From: Devosia salina
Lineage (GTDB): Bacteria > Pseudomonadota > Alphaproteobacteria > Rhizobiales > Devosiaceae
Direction: 5' to 3'
DNA: 64,000 nt
Assembly (NCBI RefSeq): GCF_019504385.1
Contig: NZ_CP080590.1
Location: 414,001 to 478,000 of the forward strand
Each line of letters begins with the position of its first letter. The first letter of the stretch is position 1. Positions 60,703 to 64,000 of the stretch are shown piece after piece. The notes under the pieces were generated by a model. The model made no database searches and was not told the DNA's origin. It was given only the letters and a program-made list of their open reading frames with translations. The translations under genes were made by a program, and so were the position numbers.

Positions 60703-61340
60703 GGCGTGCCGTCCGATCTTTCGGCCGCGAGCCCGCCGAACAGGATGTCGATATGGTTGTCGATGAGCCGGTCGAGCGCCAATCCGTCCTCGGGGCGGAT
60801 ACCGAAAATCTCGCTCAGCGCCACATGGGCGATCAGCGGCCCGACGATCGAGCGCACGGTGAGGTCAGGGTCGACCGCGCGCAAATGCCCCGATGCCACG
60901 CCGCGCTCCACCAGGCCCGTCAGCACCGGCATGGCCTTGTCGAGCACGTCGCGGCGATAGATGTCGGCCATGCCGGGAATATTCATGCCCTCGCGCAGGA
61001 ACAGGCGCGGGATCGCCAGCTTGGCCGGGTCGCTCAACAGGCCCGCAATGGTCTTGAGCAGCATGGTGATGGGCAGGCGCGGATCGCCCTCGAAGGCGGC
61101 GAGCTGGGGCAGGGCCCCACTGGCGATCGGCGCCACCGCGCGCTGGATGATGCCCTCGATCAACGCCTCCTTGGAGGCGAAATAGAGATAGACCGTGCCT
61201 TTGGACACCCCGGCGCGCCGGGCGATGTCTTCCATCTTGGCGCCAGCAAAGCCCTGCTCGGCGAACACCGCCATGGCGGCGTCGAGCAATTCGTCCGGCC
61301 GCGCTTCGGCCCGTCTGCTGAATTTCTTTTCGCTCTTCAT
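60699..61340 (-). CDS. TetR-family repressor of the efflux cassette
   Basis: A 213-residue TetR-type regulator. The N-terminal HTH reads ELLDAAMAVFAEQGFAGAKM and IARRAGVSKGTVYLYFASKE; the rest is a ligand-binding helical domain. A perfect 20-base palindrome 14 bases upstream is its likely operator, so it should control its own cassette. A GTG at 61349 is an alternative start. It is first in a four-gene leftward operon. Confidence 0.92.
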   Translation of the reverse strand: MKSEKKFSRRAEARPDELLDAAMAVFAEQGFAGAKMEDIARRAGVSKGTVYLYFASKEALIEGIIQRAVAPIASGALPQLAAFEGDPRLPITMLLKTIAGLLSDPAKLAIPRLFLREGMNIPGMADIYRRDVLDKAMPVLTGLVERGVASGHLRAVDPDLTVRSIVGPLIAHVALSEIFGIRPEDGLALDRLIDNHIDILFGGLAAERSDGTP

Positions 61341-61354
61341 GTCACGCACTATAA

Positions 61355-61374
61355 CTAACTGACCGGTCAGTTAG
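61355..61374. promoter_or_regulatory. TetR operator (perfect palindrome)
   Basis: CTAACTGACCGGTCAGTTAG is a perfect 20-base palindrome just ahead of the tetR-like start. Binding of a TetR dimer here would block its own promoter. Confidence 0.85.
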
Positions 61375-61487
61375 CAAGAAGAGTCTTTGTCGCACCCCTA
61401 CAGGCGCATTGCCCCGCCGCGCGCAAACTTGTAGATCGGTGACGTCGTGACCAGATAGGGTCATCGCCACCCAACAGGGCCTTGCTC

Positions 61488-61919
61488 ATGACCGATCTCA
61501 AGCTGATTGCGCTTGATACCGAAGACCTCGAAGTCATCTCCGCCCATCTGCAGGACGCCGTCATCCGCGTCGCCGACATGGGCTTTGCCCGTCGCGACCG
61601 GCGTTTCGCCCTGCTGATGAACCGGTTCGACTGGGCGGCCGACAAGCCGCGGTCGAGAGGCGTGCGCAAGCGCGCCGCCCTCCATTTCAGCGGTGTCACC
61701 CATGCCGCCTTTGCCGGTTTCGACCCCACGGCCCCCGATGGCGTCGTCGAACTCCTCGCCATCACCTTCGAACCCGGTGAAGCCCCCTCCGGCATTGTCG
61801 AACTGCGCTTTGCCGGCGGCGGAACGGTTCGCCTCAGTGTCGACTATCTCGAGGCGCGCCTCGCCGATCTTGGTGCGGCCTGGGCCGCCTCGGCCCGGCC
61901 CAATCACGCGCTGGACTAG
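61488..61919 (+). CDS. DUF2948 family protein
   Basis: A 143-residue cytoplasmic protein with LKLIALDTEDLEVISAHLQDAV at the N-terminus and RFALLMNRFDWE-like NRFDWAADK, typical of DUF2948, a family of unknown function that usually precedes hisD in Hyphomicrobiales. ATG 61488 follows a TTG alternative at 61482. It is separated from hisD by 145 bases with a hairpin. Confidence 0.9.
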   Translation: MTDLKLIALDTEDLEVISAHLQDAVIRVADMGFARRDRRFALLMNRFDWAADKPRSRGVRKRAALHFSGVTHAAFAGFDPTAPDGVVELLAITFEPGEAPSGIVELRFAGGGTVRLSVDYLEARLADLGAAWAASARPNHALD

Positions 61920-61971
61920 GCGTCAGGTTCCATGCTTCAGGCACAGCACAGCCCCAATAGCCGAACCCTCA

Positions 61972-62015
61972 CCTCCCCCTTGATGGGGGAGGCCGGGAGG
62001 GGGTGCCCGCGGGCA
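61972..62015. repeat. Hairpin repeat between DUF2948 gene and hisD
   Basis: Arms CCTCCCCC/GGGGGAGG with a 5-base loop (61972-61992) followed by the palindrome TGCCCGCGGGCA (62004-62015). The first resembles the element at 1442. This is the only repeat copy between co-oriented genes. Confidence 0.6.
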
Positions 62016-62064
62016 CAATGCCTGCAGTTTGCCCTGCTGCCGACTACCCGATAGAAAGCTCCCC

Positions 62065-63357
62065 ATGCCCCTTCGCCTCGACAGCGCCGAAGCCGATTTC
62101 GAACAGCGCTTTTCCGATCTGCTTGCCGGCAAGCGCGAGTCCAGCAAGGACGTCAACGACACGGTCGCAGGCATCATCGCCGATGTGCGGGCGCGCGGCG
62201 ATGAAGCCGTCGTCGAACTCACCAACAAGTTCGATCGCGCCGGCGTCACCCGCGACACCCTGGCCTTCACCGCAGATGAGATCGCCGCGGCCGCTGCCGG
62301 CGTGCCCGACCATGTGCGCACCGCCCTGCAGACCGCCCATGACCGCATCAAGTCCCATCACGAAAAGCAGAAGCCTCAGGACCACGTCTATACCGACGCG
62401 CTCGGCGTCACCCTCGGTTCCCGCTGGACGCCGGTCGATGCCGTCGGCATCTATGTGCCGGGCGGCCTCGCCTCCTACCCGTCCTCGGTGCTGATGAATG
62501 CCGTGCCCGCCCGCGTTGCCGGCGTTTCCCGCATCGCCATGGTCGTGCCCACCCCCAATGGCGAGATCAACCCGGCCATCCTCGCCGCCGCCCAGATCGC
62601 CGGCATCACCGAGATCTACCGCATCGGCGGCGCCCAGGCCGTGGCCGCACTCGCCTACGGGACCGAGACCATTCCCCGGGTCGACAAGGTCACCGGCCCC
62701 GGCAATGCCTATGTCGCCACCGCCAAGCGCCAGGTCTTCGGCCAGGTCGGCATCGACATGATCGCCGGTCCCTCCGAAGTGCTGGTCATCGCCGATAGCT
62801 CCGCCAACCCCGCCTGGGTGGCCGCCGATCTCATCGCCCAGGCCGAACATGGGGCAGGGGCCCAGTCCATTCTCGTCACCACCGATGCCGCGCTTGCCGG
62901 CGCGGTGGAGGCCGAGGTCGACCGCCAGCTGTCCCTGCTGCCCAAACAGGCGATTGCCCGAGAAGGCTGGGACGAGTTCGGCGCCATCATCACCGTCGCT
63001 ACGCTCGACCAGGCTGCCGAGCTGGCCAACCGCATCGCCTCCGAACATGTCGAACTGGCCATCGACGATCCGCAATCGCTGCTCCCCGCCATTCGCCACG
63101 CCGGGGCGATCTTCCTCGGCCACCACACGCCCGAGGCCATTGGCGACTATGTCGGCGGCTCCAACCACGTCCTGCCCACCGCCCGCTCGGCGCGCTTTGC
63201 CTCGGGGCTGGGCGTGCTCGATTTCATGAAGCGCACATCGCTCCTCGGTTGCACGCCATCGTCGCTGGCCGCCCTGGCCGAGCCCGCCGTCACCATTGCC
63301 GGCGTGGAAGATCTCGACGGCCATGGCCGGTCCATCTCGATCAGGCTTAATCGGTGA
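62065..63357 (+). CDS. hisD: Histidinol dehydrogenase
   Basis: Oxidises L-histidinol to L-histidine in two NAD-dependent steps. The 430-residue Zn enzyme has the signature IDMIAGPSEVLVIAD, GPGNAYVATAKRQV, and the metal and proton-relay stretch AEHGAGAQSILVTTD, FGAIITVATL and EHVELAIDDP. The ribosome site before ATG 62065 is weak. The stop overlaps the next start (GTGA). Confidence 0.97.
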   Translation: MPLRLDSAEADFEQRFSDLLAGKRESSKDVNDTVAGIIADVRARGDEAVVELTNKFDRAGVTRDTLAFTADEIAAAAAGVPDHVRTALQTAHDRIKSHHEKQKPQDHVYTDALGVTLGSRWTPVDAVGIYVPGGLASYPSSVLMNAVPARVAGVSRIAMVVPTPNGEINPAILAAAQIAGITEIYRIGGAQAVAALAYGTETIPRVDKVTGPGNAYVATAKRQVFGQVGIDMIAGPSEVLVIADSSANPAWVAADLIAQAEHGAGAQSILVTTDAALAGAVEAEVDRQLSLLPKQAIAREGWDEFGAIITVATLDQAAELANRIASEHVELAIDDPQSLLPAIRHAGAIFLGHHTPEAIGDYVGGSNHVLPTARSARFASGLGVLDFMKRTSLLGCTPSSLAALAEPAVTIAGVEDLDGHGRSISIRLNR

Positions 63358-64000
63358 GCATTTCCATGGGCACAGAGCAGGCGGCGACCGACCGGAACAG
63401 GCTGGTCACCGTCACACTCGACCCCAACACCATCACCTCGATCAATCCCGACGAGGTGCATGAATGGCGCATCGCCATCTATGACCTGCTCGAGGACAAT
63501 TCCTTCAAGCCCGCCCGCGTCACCGCCGAAGGGCCCTATGCGCTCCACATGTCGATCATCGGCAATTACATCCTGCTCGACGTGCGCAACCCCGAGACCT
63601 TCCAGCCCATCGCCGCGCACTACCTCTCGCTGACCCCGTTCCGCCGGCTGATCCGCGACTATTTCCGCATCCGCGATGCCTATTACGAGGCCATCCGTTC
63701 GGCCCAGCCTTTCCAGATCGAAACCGTCGACATGGCCCGGCGCGGCATGCACAACGAGGCCGCAGAATTGCTGCGCGCCCGCCTCACCAACAAGATCATC
63801 ATCGATCTCAACACCGCCCGGCGCCTCTTCACCCTCATCTGCGCGGTCCAGCCCTATGCCAGTCGCATCGACGAGGCGACCAGCGAACTGCCCACCGTGC
63901 TCTTCGTGTGCTCGATGAATTCGGTGCGCTCGCCCATCGCCGCGGCCCTCGCCCGCCAGGCCTTTCCCGGGCGCCTCATTGCCCGCTCTGTGGGCGTCAA
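63354..64000 (+). CDS. UPF0262 domain fused to low-molecular-weight phosphatase (3' end outside window)
   Basis: One open frame runs from GTG 63354 (overlapping the hisD stop; ATG 63366 is an alternative) to the window end, giving 215 residues so far. Residues about 15-165 match UPF0262 (SLTPFRRLIRDYF, YYEAIRSAQPFQIETVDM, RRGMHNEAAELL, DLNTARRLFTLI). After a short linker the sequence continues PTVLFVCSMNSVRSPIAAAL, the P-loop of low-molecular-weight phosphatases, with Cys186 and Arg192 (CX5RS). These are usually two separate genes after hisD. The catalytic Asp lies beyond the window. Confidence 0.85.
   Translation, partial: MSISMGTEQAATDRNRLVTVTLDPNTITSINPDEVHEWRIAIYDLLEDNSFKPARVTAEGPYALHMSIIGNYILLDVRNPETFQPIAAHYLSLTPFRRLIRDYFRIRDAYYEAIRSAQPFQIETVDMARRGMHNEAAELLRARLTNKIIIDLNTARRLFTLICAVQPYASRIDEATSELPTVLFVCSMNSVRSPIAAALARQAFPGRLIARSVGV

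Overview
The window is about 64 kb of GC-rich, gene-dense chromosome from an alphaproteobacterium, most likely Hyphomicrobiales and plausibly a Devosia-like genus. The clues are a glycine-route (C4) hemA, a tad/cpa Flp-pilus locus, a DmeR/DmeF Ni-Co system, a DUF2948-hisD-UPF0262 neighbourhood, a DnaX without most of its zinc cysteines, and many ATGA/GTGA stop-start overlaps. The genus is inferred, not proven. I see no insertion sequences, prophage, rRNA or CRISPR.

Layout. 0-2 kb: the 3' end of deoB with upp (nucleoside salvage) and a HAD hydrolase. 2.2-12.6 kb: a tad pilus locus in two divergent blocks. Two TadE-type proteins and a pilus-domain protein run leftward; flp, cpaA, cpaB, cpaC, cpaE, cpaF, tadB and tadC run rightward. 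No cpaD is present. A metal cassette (dmeF, dmeR, a short CDF-like protein) and a palindrome-rich spacer separate tadC from tadD at 15.5 kb. 16-30 kb: housekeeping and accessory genes (M17 aminopeptidase, MarR-GNAT fusion, VTT membrane protein, hydroxyacid dehydrogenase, cytochrome c, pheA, dapD, dapE, truA, fmt, def, rmuC). 30.9-33.8 kb: leftward ffs, dnaX, ybaB, recR.

33.8-48.3 kb: signalling and metabolism, namely a CSS-EAL phosphodiesterase, DUF817, LOG-family protein, pirin, hybrid histidine kinase, mscL, a LuxR-type regulator with a degenerate receiver, a flavodoxin, hemA with an FNR-type box, a WS/DGAT-like protein, an SDR and a small soluble MCP-like protein. 48.4-52 kb: OmpA-type lipoprotein, small proteins, a second CSS-EAL protein and a PRC-barrel protein. 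52.1-54.6 kb: a bufferin-type RiPP operon (DUF2282 precursor, DUF692/MNIO enzyme, DUF2063 partner, DoxX) behind an ECF-sigma-like promoter. 54.6-64 kb: an SMP-30 protein, tRNA-Thr(GGT), murA, a TetR-controlled ABC efflux cassette, then DUF2948, hisD and a UPF0262 domain fused in frame to a low-molecular-weight phosphatase domain that runs off the window.

The most unusual features are three. Every convergent spacer longer than about 100 bp holds hairpin repeats, including a family of about 80-bp units whose stems vary in a compensatory way. The UPF0262-phosphatase fusion is not the usual gene arrangement. The bufferin operon carries a recognisable stress-sigma promoter. One-mismatch CtrA-like boxes precede each tad transcript. 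Functions are read from recognisable motifs without database searches; start codons were chosen by ribosome binding sites, overlaps and family length.
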